Shown in pieces: positions 17,281 through 29,262 of a stretch of 64,000 bases of DNA. Origin of the DNA: Microbulbifer flavimaris (GTDB taxonomy: Bacteria; Pseudomonadota; Gammaproteobacteria; Pseudomonadales; Cellvibrionaceae); contig NZ_LRFG02000001.1 of NCBI RefSeq assembly GCF_001641755.2, forward strand, positions 1 through 64,000, given 5' to 3'. The notes under the pieces were generated by a model. That model ran no database searches and was not told the DNA's origin. It worked only from the letters and a program-made list of their open reading frames with translations. Both the position numbers and the translations under genes were made by a program. Positions within the stretch are counted from its first letter, which is position 1; every line of letters starts with the position of its first letter.

Positions 17281-17988
17281 TCAGTGCAGCGGCTGGTCAC
17301 GACGGACAAGATCGGCATTGCGGGCAAGGTGCAGGCGCTGCCCGGACGGGCCACCCAGTTGCTTGAGCAGTTGCAGGGCTAGCTGTTCACCGTTGCTCTT
17401 CAGCTGAAGTCGCAGGGCGGCCGGTGAGGGACTGGCGGCGCAGGAGCTGGGGCGAAAGTGGAAGTGCATACCGTTACCCTCGCGGGCGGCGATCTGCAGC
17501 CGGCGCAGATCCTTGTCGGCCGGAGGCGGACCGCTTTGCCAGCTGAGCAGGGCCCCACAGCAGCCGGATTGCAGGGCTTGTTCCATGGCCCAGAGCTGGT
17601 CTCGCTGGCCACGGGGGTGCAGGATCAGAAGCTTTTCCAGCCGCACACCTGCCGCCGCCAGTGCCGGCGCATAGGGAATGAAAGGCGGGTTCACCAGCAC
17701 CACCATCTGCTCGCGCTGGGTCATCTCCGCCAGAGCGGGCAGCAACAGGGACAGCTCGCCGATGCCGGACTGGTCCACCAGTAGCTCTGTGGTGGCGCTA
17801 CGGGGCCAGCCGTGTCCTGCCAGCAGGGCATCCAGGCCCGGGTAACCGGTGGCAATACCGTTTCTGGAGCGCTGCTGCTCATTGGCGGCTTGCCAGATAT
17901 CCGCTCGCGCCAGCAGACGGTTGAGGCGCTGGCGCCTGGAGCCATGATCTAACTGTTTGTTTTCAATAACGTTTTCGGCATTGCTCAC
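17281..17988 (-). CDS. imuA: ImuA, RecA/SulA-like translesion synthesis accessory protein
   Basis: This 235-residue protein has the ImuA pattern: basic helical N-terminus, then GYPGLDALLAGHGWPRSATTELLV, aligning with the start of a RecA-like fold but without a Walker A GKT/S, followed by QMVVLVNPPFIPYAPALAAAG. ImuA acts with ImuB and DnaE2 in damage-induced mutagenesis. It is the first gene of the set. Two LexA-type boxes lie 40-77 bp upstream, the distal one overlapping the likely -10 element. No lexA copy is linked, unlike in some relatives. Confidence 0.92.
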   Translation of the reverse strand: MSNAENVIENKQLDHGSRRQRLNRLLARADIWQAANEQQRSRNGIATGYPGLDALLAGHGWPRSATTELLVDQSGIGELSLLLPALAEMTQREQMVVLVNPPFIPYAPALAAAGVRLEKLLILHPRGQRDQLWAMEQALQSGCCGALLSWQSGPPPADKDLRRLQIAAREGNGMHFHFRPSSCAASPSPAALRLQLKSNGEQLALQLLKQLGGPSGQRLHLARNADLVRRDQPLH

Positions 17989-18027
17989 GATCTGTGCCCT
18001 CTCTTTCAGCGCCCTGCTTTAGGATTG

Positions 18028-18043
18028 CTGTATGGGTGTACAG
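18028..18043 (-). promoter_or_regulatory. LexA (SOS) box 1 upstream of imuA
   Basis: CTGTATGGGTGTACAG matches the gammaproteobacterial LexA pattern CTGT-N8-ACAG exactly. It lies 40 bp upstream of the imuA start. Confidence 0.85.
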
Positions 18044-18049
18044 TATTTA

Positions 18050-18065
18050 CTGGCAATTTATACAG
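18050..18065 (-). promoter_or_regulatory. LexA (SOS) box 2 upstream of imuA
   Basis: CTGGCAATTTATACAG matches CTGT-N8-ACAG with one mismatch. Its centre is 22 bp from box 1, about two helical turns. It overlaps the TATAAA -10 element at 18057-18062. Confidence 0.75.
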
Positions 18066-18085
18066 TAGTTGTTTCGGGGTCACAA
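18057..18085 (-). promoter_or_regulatory. Putative sigma-70 promoter of imuA
   Basis: On the minus strand TTGTGA (18085-18080) and TATAAA (18062-18057) are separated by 17 bp. LexA box 2 covers the -10, explaining SOS repression. Confidence 0.6.
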
Positions 18086-18256
18086 GTGGCGCATGGGTGC
18101 GGTGGCGTCAATTGCCGCAGGTTCAGTGATCAGTACTGTCGGAGGGCCCGATGCGGATGCTTGTTGGGCCGGTGAAGCCATAGAACACGCTGCGAATGCG
18201 GGCCGCATACTGAACAGGCAGTAGGGCAGGTAGAGCAGGGCGGATACGCCAAGCAT
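18080..18256 (-). CDS. Possible 58-aa protein with N-terminal hydrophobic segment
   Basis: Not recognised. A reading frame from ATG at 18256 encodes MLGVSALLYLPYCLFSMRPA followed by an alanine/serine/proline-rich tail. The first 24 residues resemble a membrane helix or signal peptide. The frame is open upstream only to a TGA in the dcd leader. Its stop codon coincides with the imuA -35 element. No convincing ribosome-binding site was seen. It could be a small gene, a remnant of a larger one, or chance. Confidence 0.22.
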   Translation of the reverse strand: MLGVSALLYLPYCLFSMRPAFAACSMASPAQQASASGPPTVLITEPAAIDATAPMRHL

Positions 18257-18543
18257 GGCGGCCAGGCGGGAGAGATTCTGCAGGGCCAGGGTGACCAGTG
18301 GGGTCAGGGCGTCCGCTATACGAGGCTTATGGGGTGGTTGATCTGCTCATTGTGGGATCCGCCACTGCCAGACCGCCTGGGACCAGGCGTTGTCAGGTCT
18401 TCTGGCGGCTATCTCCCCCAATAGGTGCTGACGGAAAGTGGCTGGTGGGTTCCCTCTGCAGTTGGCACTTTTTTGCACAGTTCAAACCGGCTATGATTCC
18501 GCCTCTTCGACAGACCAGAACACGCAAAGCGACGGGGGCGGTA

Positions 18544-19113
18544 GTGAGTATCAAATCCGACAAGTGGATCCGCAGGATGGCCGAGCAGGAGGGCATGATC
18601 GAGCCTTTTGAGCCGGGCCAGGTGCGCAAGAACGGCAATGGCGAGCGGCTGATCTCCTATGGCACCTCCAGCTATGGCTACGACGTGCGCTGCTCCAGCG
18701 AGTTCAAGATCTTCACCAACGTGCACTCCGCCACCGTGGATCCGAAGACCTTTGACGAGAACAGCTTTGTCGATGTGGAGGGGGATTCCTGCATTATCCC
18801 GCCCAACTCCTTTGCGCTGGCGCGCACTGTGGAGTACTTCCGCATTCCGCGCTCTGTGCTGACCATCTGCCTGGGCAAATCCACCTATGCCCGCTGCGGT
18901 ATCATCGTCAATGTGACGCCGCTGGAGCCGGAGTGGGAAGGACACGTGACCCTCGAGTTCTCGAACACCACCAACCTGCCGGCCAAGATCTATGCCCACG
19001 AGGGCGTGGCGCAGATGCTGTTCTTCGAATCCGACGAAGTCTGTGACGTGTCTTACAAGGACCGTGGCGGCAAGTACCAGGGCCAGCGCGGCGTGACCCT
19101 GCCGCGGGCCTGA
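18544..19113 (+). CDS. dcd: dCTP deaminase
   Basis: Dcd deaminates dCTP to dUTP, supplying dUTP for thymidylate synthesis. With the GTG start at 18544 ([15 protein letters not shown]) the protein is 189 residues, the family norm; the longer frame from 18298 translates non-conserved leader. Key features are [10 protein letters not shown] (40-49), [12 protein letters not shown] (109-120), the catalytic glutamate in HVTLEFSN (E138) and the C-terminal [12 protein letters not shown]. The start is preceded by a purine-rich CGACGGGGGCGG that is also half of a 16-bp direct repeat bracketing the gene. Confidence 0.95.
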   Translation: MSIKSDKWIRRMAEQEGMIEPFEPGQVRKNGNGERLISYGTSSYGYDVRCSSEFKIFTNVHSATVDPKTFDENSFVDVEGDSCIIPPNSFALARTVEYFRIPRSVLTICLGKSTYARCGIIVNVTPLEPEWEGHVTLEFSNTTNLPAKIYAHEGVAQMLFFESDEVCDVSYKDRGGKYQGQRGVTLPRA

Positions 19114-19155
19114 TTTACTTCTGACGCCCTGAATGACTGTGTGGCGTCAAAGCGA

Positions 19156-19247
19156 CGGGGGCGCGGATTCCGAAAACGCATGAACACGTCCCTGTGGCTC
19201 CTTCCGCACCGTCCCTGGTGCGGAAGGTTTCGGAACCCGCGCCCCCG
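19156..19247. repeat. Nested inverted repeat downstream of dcd
   Basis: The outer arms, 19156-19175 and 19228-19247, form a 20-bp stem with one mismatch (CGGGGGCGCGG...). An inner perfect 11-bp stem, CCTTCCGCACC / GGTGCGGAAGG, lies at 19200-19210 and 19217-19227. No T-run follows, so a simple terminator is not supported. It lies between dcd and the HI0933-type gene. Confidence 0.8.
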
Positions 19248-19295
19248 CCCCTTCGACTTCTCCCTTACCCCACTCGCATCCGTTAGCCTTTTGCC

Positions 19296-20489
19296 ATGAA
19301 TGATCTCCCCCAACAGATCGATGTCCTGATCATCGGTGCCGGCGCCGCGGGCCTGATGTGTGCGGCTGTGGCCGGTCAGCGGGGGCGCAGCGTGCTGGTG
19401 CTGGACCATGCCAACAAGGTGGGCAAGAAGATCCTGATGTCCGGTGGAGGCCGCTGCAACTTCACCAACATGTACACCTCGCCGGAAAACTTCTACAGCG
19501 AAAACCCGCACTTCTGTAAGTCGGCGCTGGCGCGCTATACCCAGTGGGATTTTATTGCGCTGGTGGAGAAGCACGGTATTCCGTATCACGAGAAGACCCT
19601 CGGCCAGTTGTTCTGTGACAACAAGTCCAAGGACATCGTCGATCTACTGTTAGCCGAGTGCCGGGCGGCGAAAGCCCAGATTCGCACCCGTTGCAGTATC
19701 GAATCGGTACAGCCTCAGGATACGGGCTATCTGGTAGAAACCAGTCTCGGAACTGTGCGGTGCAAGTCGCTGGTGATCGCCACCGGTGGCCTGTCGATTC
19801 CCACCATGGGCGCCACCGGGTTTGGCTACGATGTCGCCCGCCAGTTTGGCCTGCGCATTGTGCCCACTCGTGCGGCGCTGGTGCCTTTCACCCAGCACAA
19901 GCGCCAGCTGCAGCGGCAGCAGGACTTGCCCGGCAGTGCACTGCCGGTGACCGCCAGTTGCGGCGAGGGCAGCTTTCACGAGCAGATGCTGTTCACCCAC
20001 CGTGGCCTGAGTGGGCCGGCGGTGCTGCAGGTTTCCAGTCACTGGCGCGAGGGCGAGGCTGTCTCTTTTGATCTGGCGCCGGACCGGGACCTGGCCGAAT
20101 GGCTTGCCCAGCAACGCACTGAAAAGCCGGATGCACATCTGCACACGGTACTCTGCGGGCTGTGGAGCAAGAAACTCGTTCACCACTTCCTCACCGACAA
20201 GGGCATCGAGAGTCGGCCCCTCAAGCAGTTCAGCTCACCTGAGCTGGCCGAAATCGGTGCAAAGCTTCAGACCTGGGAACTGGTGCCCGCCGGCACAGAG
20301 GGTTACCGCACCGCGGAAGTCACCCTCGGTGGTGTCGATACGGATGCAATCTCTTCCCGCACCATGGAGTGTAAGACCCACCCCGGGCTGTACTTTATCG
20401 GCGAGGTCCTGGATGTAACCGGCTGGCTGGGCGGTTACAACTTTCAATGGGCCTGGTCCTCTGCCCACGCCGCCGGCGAAGTGGTTTAA
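19296..20489 (+). CDS. NAD(P)/FAD-dependent oxidoreductase, HI0933/YhiN family
   Basis: The 397-residue flavoprotein begins with an FAD-binding Rossmann motif, VLIIGAGAAGLMCA, followed by NKVGKKILMSGGGRCNFTN, the diagnostic HI0933-family motif. A second conserved block is VIATGGLSIPTMGATGFGY, and the C-terminus has GEVLDVTGWLGGYNFQWAW. Members are widespread and cytosolic, but their substrate is not established. It is followed by a 61-residue protein gene with a strong Shine-Dalgarno, perhaps in one transcript. Confidence 0.9.
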   Translation: MNDLPQQIDVLIIGAGAAGLMCAAVAGQRGRSVLVLDHANKVGKKILMSGGGRCNFTNMYTSPENFYSENPHFCKSALARYTQWDFIALVEKHGIPYHEKTLGQLFCDNKSKDIVDLLLAECRAAKAQIRTRCSIESVQPQDTGYLVETSLGTVRCKSLVIATGGLSIPTMGATGFGYDVARQFGLRIVPTRAALVPFTQHKRQLQRQQDLPGSALPVTASCGEGSFHEQMLFTHRGLSGPAVLQVSSHWREGEAVSFDLAPDRDLAEWLAQQRTEKPDAHLHTVLCGLWSKKLVHHFLTDKGIESRPLKQFSSPELAEIGAKLQTWELVPAGTEGYRTAEVTLGGVDTDAISSRTMECKTHPGLYFIGEVLDVTGWLGGYNFQWAWSSAHAAGEVV

Positions 20490-20545
20490 ACTACCCCCAT
20501 CCCAATTCAACGGTCTGGGCTAAACCGGACAGGAGGCGAGCATCC

Positions 20546-20731
20546 ATGGGTGATGTGATTCCCTTCAAGCGCAAAACCGCCTGGCAGAAGCATAAGGGCA
20601 GCAGCCTTTGTCGTGATGGCTTCCACAAGTGGCAGGTGGTATCCGAGCGCAAGTTTGACGTGAAGCAGGGCAAGCTGGTGACGGAGTACCGCTGTGAGCG
20701 GTGTGGCAAGACCAAGACCAAATTGCTGTAG
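20546..20731 (+). CDS. 61-aa basic protein with C-terminal CxxC, unknown function
   Basis: Not assigned. The protein (MGDVIPFKRKTAWQKHKG...) is strongly basic and ends with CERCGKTKTKLL; an upstream Cys-His (LCRDGFHKW) could complete a small zinc site. The start at 20546 has a perfect AGGAGG 9 bases upstream; the longer frame from 20447 overlaps the preceding gene. Base character and zinc-ribbon-like ends suggest nucleic-acid or ribosome association, as inference only. Confidence 0.75.
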   Translation: MGDVIPFKRKTAWQKHKGSSLCRDGFHKWQVVSERKFDVKQGKLVTEYRCERCGKTKTKLL

Positions 20732-20806
20732 GCGCGGATCGACTATTCCCAATCACACCCGGCTCTCCAAACCGTCTTCATGCCTGCCGCGATGGTTTGT
20801 TCGAGT

Positions 20807-21480
20807 CGTCATGCCGGCACAGGCCGGCTTCAATATTCCTTAAAACCCTGTCAATACTCTGGATCCCGGCCTGCGCCGGGATGACGAGGGAGTAGTTGTT
20901 AGCGTCGTCGTGCCGGCGCACGCCGGCATCCATATTCCTTAAAATCCCATCAATACCCTGGATCCCTTCTGCGCCGGGATGACGAGGGAGTAGTTGTTAG
21001 CGTCGTCATGCCGGTGCAGTCCGGTATCTATGTTCCTCAAAGCTTCATCAATACTCTGGATCCCGGCCTGCGCCGGGATGACGAGGGAGTAGTTGTTAGC
21101 GTCGTCATGTCGGTGCAGTCCGGTATCTATGTTCCTCAAAGCTTCATCAAAACCCTGGATCCCGGCCTGCTCCGGGATGACGAGGGAGTAGTTGTTAGCT
21201 TCGTCGTGCCGGTGCAGGGCCGGTATCCATATTCCTGAAGGGCCATCAAAACCCTGGATCCCGGCCTGCGCCGGGATGACGAGGGAGTAGTTGTTAGGAT
21301 CCTTATGCCAGTGCAGGGCCGGTATTCATATTCCTGAGGGGCCATCAAAACCCTGGATCCCGGCCTGCGCCGGGGTGACAAGGGGAGTAGTTGTTAGTGT
21401 CGTCATGCCGGCGCAGGCCGGTATCCATGCTCCTCAAAGCGCCATCAAGACCCTGGACGTCGGCTTGCGTCGGGGTGATG
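20807..21480. repeat. Tandem array of about 99-bp palindromic-element units
   Basis: The motif GACGAGGGAGTAG recurs at 20883, 20981, 21080, 21179 and 21278, and a variant occurs at 21377: periods 98, 99, 99, 99, 99. Each unit has a forward element (CGTCATGCCGG...), a spacer with ATATTCCTTAAAA or TGTTCCTCAAAG, then a reverse element (TGGATCCCGGCC...GGGATGACG). Several forward copies have decayed while reverse copies stay close to consensus. The last unit ends with a diverged pair. It fills the interval before the convergent S46 peptidase gene. Confidence 0.93.
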
Positions 21481-21510
21481 GGACATGCCTCTCGTATTTC
21501 AGCGGGCATA

Positions 21511-21538
21511 AAAAAACCGGCGCGAGCGCCGGTTTTTT
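21511..21538. terminator. Bidirectional Rho-independent terminator
   Basis: AAAAAACCGGCGC and GCGCCGGTTTTTT form a perfect stem with a two-base loop, with T-runs on both strands. It ends the minus-strand S46 peptidase gene. Confidence 0.9.
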
Positions 21539-21555
21539 CCCTGGATAGGTGTCAA

Positions 21556-23874
<2,319 letters not shown>

Positions 23875-23978
23875 GACTCATCCTTAGGATTATTGCTTAT
23901 TGTGTGAACACTCTATGCGGCCGCAGCAGGCGGTCGCGAACGCCACATAATCCCACAATTGGCGGTTGGGTAAAACGC

Positions 23979-24012
23979 AAAAGCCGGTAACCTCGATTCA
24001 GGTTGCCGGCTT
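23979..24012 (-). terminator. Rho-independent terminator of glycine-zipper gene 1
   Basis: On the minus strand AAGCCGGCAACC pairs with GGTTACCGGCTT (one wobble) and is followed by four T. Confidence 0.7.
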
Positions 24013-24057
24013 CTCTCGTCAGGTCTGGGAACTTCTGTTAAGTCCTGGAGGGGGCAA

Positions 24058-24300
24058 TCAGCGACGGCGTTTCCACCTGCGCTCGTTGCGATCATAAATC
24101 CAGCCGCCGGCGGCACCGATGGCTGCCCCTGTCGCGACGCCGCGGGTATCTCCGCGGATGATCGCACCGGTAGCGGCACCAATGCCTGCGCCGGTAGTAA
24201 CGCGCCGTTGGGAGTCGCTCATATTGGCGCAGCCGACACTGCCAAGGCTCGCCGCCAAAATGATGGCGAGACCACAATTTTGCACCGTACCTGTTCGCAT
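24058..24300 (-). CDS. Small glycine-zipper lipoprotein 1
   Basis: An 80-residue lipoprotein: basic start, hydrophobic segment, lipobox LGSVGC, then ANMSDSQRR and a glycine-zipper region (GAGIGAATGAIIRG...GAAIGAAGG) ending WIYDRNERRWKRRR. Glycine-zipper repeats pack membrane helices; members of this group are outer-membrane or envelope-stress-associated lipoproteins of unclear role. ATG 24300 is preferred because GAGG is 5 bases upstream; GTG 24303 is adjacent. It is a close paralogue of the next gene upstream. Confidence 0.82.
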   Translation of the reverse strand: MRTGTVQNCGLAIILAASLGSVGCANMSDSQRRVTTGAGIGAATGAIIRGDTRGVATGAAIGAAGGWIYDRNERRWKRRR

Positions 24301-24445
24301 CACGACCTCACATATTCTTCCTGCGAAAAACGTCGCTAGTGTAATGTGGCGGCCAGCCGGTGACGATGCGGGCTGGCCCCGATGGGCTCCCCGGGCAGCG
24401 AGGAGGCGAGCATCCCCTTACAGGTGCTACTGGAGCACCGCCCGG

Positions 24446-24727
24446 CTAGCGGCGGTATACGCGCCGGCCGTTACGGTCGTAGTAGTAATGGCGTTTTTTC
24501 TCGCGGTCGTAGAGCCAGCCTGCACCCGCACCGAGTACAGCGCCAGCGGCCGTGCCACCGGGGCGTCCGCCGGAGATCAGGGCGCCGGTTACCGCACCGA
24601 TACCGACACCGGTGCCAATGCGTCGGTCGGTATCACTCATGTTGGCGCAGCCGGTTGTCAGGCTGCCAGCAAGCACGGTCGCAGAGACCAGGGATGTCAA
24701 TCCCGCGCGCTTCAGAGAAAGATTCAT
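24446..24727 (-). CDS. Small glycine-zipper lipoprotein 2
   Basis: About 93 residues with a signal peptide, lipobox LTTGC, then ANMSDTDRR, glycine zipper (GVGIGAVTGALISGG...GAVLGAGAG) and WLYDREKKRHYYYDRNG at the basic C-terminus. Three consecutive ATG codons (24733, 24730, 24727) precede the coding region; AGGAG best fits the second or third. A longer frame to 25039 has no signal peptide at its start and is rejected. It shares the ANMSD(S/T)xRR block and architecture with lipoprotein 1, indicating tandem duplication. Confidence 0.82.
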   Translation of the reverse strand: MNLSLKRAGLTSLVSATVLAGSLTTGCANMSDTDRRIGTGVGIGAVTGALISGGRPGGTAAGAVLGAGAGWLYDREKKRHYYYDRNGRRVYRR

Positions 24728-24977
24728 CATCATTGCTCCTGATTTTTCGGTCACTGGAAACCGATTCAGAGGTGATAGAGGTAGACTTCCGGTTTGACGG
24801 AAGATAAGCGCAGGGCAGCAACCCGCGCAGACAGAAATGAGTGTATGGTTGTGCTCCGGTATTCCCCACTGCCGGCTCACAGGGTGGGGTTCACCAGTGG
24901 ATGAGCGCCCAAAGCCTGGACATGACCCCGTACCCCCATGGCTTTGACGTTCAGAGATGGTGCTTTTTTGTTGAGAG

Positions 24978-25220
24978 TTGTTTGTGTTTGAAAAGAGAGA
25001 CTTGATTGACATTGCCCGCATGCCAATGCCCTTTGGCAAGTATGCCGGTCGTGCGCTGATCGACTTGCCGGAGGAGTACCTGCTCTGGTTCCAGAAAAAA
25101 GAATTCCCCTCCGGACGGCTCGGTTACCTGATGGCCCTGACGCTGGAAATCAAAATTGAGGGATTGGAGGGGTTGATCCGGCCGTTAAAAGACGCCCGGT
25201 CGGCTGGTGGAGGGGATTAG
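24978..25220 (+). CDS. DUF3820 family protein
   Basis: An 80-residue protein carrying the DUF3820 signature MPFGKYAGRALIDLPEEYLLWF (given here as its start, residues 17 onward: MPFGKYAGR, then LIDLPEEYLLWF), followed by a region rich in Leu and Gly. The family is common in Proteobacteria; an association with quorum-regulated virulence has been proposed but the biochemical role is unknown. No ATG fits at the expected position, so TTG at 24978 or GTG at 24984 is likely, with GAGAG upstream. Confidence 0.78.
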   Translation: MFVFEKRDLIDIARMPMPFGKYAGRALIDLPEEYLLWFQKKEFPSGRLGYLMALTLEIKIEGLEGLIRPLKDARSAGGGD

Positions 25221-25298
25221 GGCGCTGGCTGGCGATTTCTTGTAAGGCCTGATTAAAGCATCTAAAAAATCGGGCTGACCTTGGGCGGCCGTCGATGA

Positions 25299-25529
25299 TC
25301 ACGATTTGGGATGCCAGCGATCATCGTCCCCTTTCTCGTACTTTTCCTTTACCGCGGACCAGGCGACAGCATGGGCCGTTTCCTCCCGTGAGGAATCACC
25401 CCGGCGGTCCTCCGGATCTGCGTATTGCTCCCAGGCACTGTTGAACGCTTCCTTGTAAATCGATTGGGCATGCGGGGGCAGTACGCCTTTTACATTGTCC
25501 GGCAGTTCTTCACGACTTTTGTAGGGCAT
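25299..25529 (-). CDS. chaB: ChaB family protein
   Basis: A 76-residue ChaB-domain protein: MPYKSREELPDNVKGVLPPH is the classic beginning, followed by AQSIYKEAFNSAWEQY and, after an acidic insertion, AHAVAWSAVKEKYEK. E. coli ChaB is described as a regulator of the ChaA cation transporter, but ChaB proteins are found without ChaA, as here. ATG 25529 with GGAG upstream is preferred to ATG 25574, which adds a non-conserved leader. No partner gene is linked. Confidence 0.88.
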   Translation of the reverse strand: MPYKSREELPDNVKGVLPPHAQSIYKEAFNSAWEQYADPEDRRGDSSREETAHAVAWSAVKEKYEKGDDDRWHPKS

Positions 25530-25581
25530 GGTGACTCCAGAAAAGTGGTTTTCCAGCAGTGTAGCTGTTGTCATATGAAGT

Positions 25582-25609
25582 TTGGGTAGGCGGCTCCCAA
25601 CACTAAACT
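25582..25609 (+). promoter_or_regulatory. Putative promoter of candidate small RNA
   Basis: TTGGGT and TAAACT are separated by 16 bp, just upstream of the structured segment ending in a terminator at 25822. Both hexamers are partial matches. Confidence 0.3.
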
Positions 25610-25615
25610 ACGTAG

Positions 25616-25822
25616 TGCCTAGGTAAGAAGCTTCGTCACTGTTTGTAGTGCGAAGCGGCAAGAAGAAGCGGTCCGCAACGGAGCCCGGACAAGACCGTAA
25701 ATAGGCCCACAGCGGGTGACCACTGGTCTGAGATGACTTCAGCGAGTGAACATGCGGTACTAACGTTCGGACAGCTTAAAGAGAGGGAGCGGTCGAAATG
25801 AATTCGGCCGCTATTCTCTTTT
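25616..25822 (+). ncRNA. Candidate structured small RNA
   Basis: About 205 nt with no credible coding frame but strong pairing. A hairpin lies at 25630-25656 (GCTTCG-CACT / AGTG-CGAAGC). A long-range stem joins 25666-25680 (AAGCGGTCCGCAACG) with 25764-25777 (CGTTCGGACAGCTT), 13 pairs with one mismatch and one bulge. A terminator-like hairpin with T-run lies at 25781-25822. No plus-strand gene ends nearby to use that terminator. I recognise no known RNA family. Confidence 0.38.
25781..25822 (+). terminator. Terminator hairpin of the candidate small RNA
   Basis: AGCGGTCGAA pairs with TTCGGCCGCT around a 5-base loop; outer GAGAG/CTCT pairs across an internal loop; TTTT follows. Confidence 0.55.
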
Positions 25823-26119
25823 CTGGGGAAAACAAATTTTCAAAATGCTCAGCCTTTCAAGGCGGGATTGTCTGGCATTCTCATTCTCACCCGTTCCCAA
25901 ATACGATCCTTCAGTGCTCCAGCTGTTCTTGTTCTTCTTATCCTGCATCTTGCTTCCCGGGGCTACGCCCCATGACCCCGGGTGCGGCGCTTTATTCGTC
26001 CGGACCTGGTGGAAAATAATGCGCTAACTGCAGAATAGGGCGACGGATCTGTGAATGTTGTAGCAGTTTTGTGCCGGATGGCTGGCCGCTGATGCCTCAA
26101 TCTTCTAGTTTGGAATGGT
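25823..26119. other. Non-coding interval upstream of the chitinase operators
   Basis: No convincing gene. Short open frames lack ribosome-binding sites and recognisable composition. One palindrome, CCCGGGGCTACGCCCC (about 25956-25971), is visible. Confidence 0.4.
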
Positions 26120-26137
26120 AATGACATCGCTGTCATG
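26120..26137 (+). promoter_or_regulatory. Palindromic operator 1 upstream of chitinase (LacI/NagR-like)
   Basis: AATGACATCGCTGTCATG has a central CG palindrome (ATGACA-N-CG-N-TGTCAT). It resembles the operator recalled for LacI-family NagR of N-acetylglucosamine regulons (AATGACARCGYTGTCATT). It starts 132 bp upstream of the chitinase start. Confidence 0.65.
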
Positions 26138-26149
26138 GCTCTGCAAATA

Positions 26150-26167
26150 AATGACAGCGGTGTCATT
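26150..26167 (+). promoter_or_regulatory. Palindromic operator 2 upstream of chitinase (LacI/NagR-like)
   Basis: AATGACAGCGGTGTCATT differs from the recalled NagR consensus at one base. It lies exactly 30 bp from operator 1, a spacing that puts both on nearly the same helix face and permits cooperative or looping repression. Confidence 0.7.
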
Positions 26168-26245
26168 TCCCGGGGTAATTGTGTGGAAACTGCCGCGCAG
26201 CCGCGCTTTAGCCGCCCCGGAAAACAATAAAAACGTTCAAGGTGA

Positions 26246-29137
<2,892 letters not shown>

Positions 29138-29215
29138 ACACTCTCACAGGTGGTTGAAGTGGTAACGGTGGGGCGCTTCGGCGCCCTTACTGTTTATCGC
29201 CAGATTCAAGGCAAT

Positions 29216-29247
29216 AAAAAACCCGGCACTGTGGCCGGGTTTTTTTG
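29216..29247. terminator. Bidirectional terminator between chitinase and gltA
   Basis: ACCCGGC / GCCGGGT stem with flanking A-run and T-run serves both convergent genes. A second hairpin, GGGCGC-TTCG-GCGCCC (29171-29186), lies closer to the chitinase stop. Confidence 0.9.
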
Positions 29248-29262
29248 TCACGGGTGTGCGCC

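Noticed and set aside
18298-18543. 82-residue upstream extension of dCTP deaminase
   Set aside because: The family length is about 190 residues and its N-terminus matches [12 protein letters not shown]; the extension has no conserved features.
25798-26027. Short plus-strand open frames after the candidate small RNA
   Set aside because: They begin inside the terminator hairpin, have no ribosome-binding site and have atypical Ser/Cys-rich composition.
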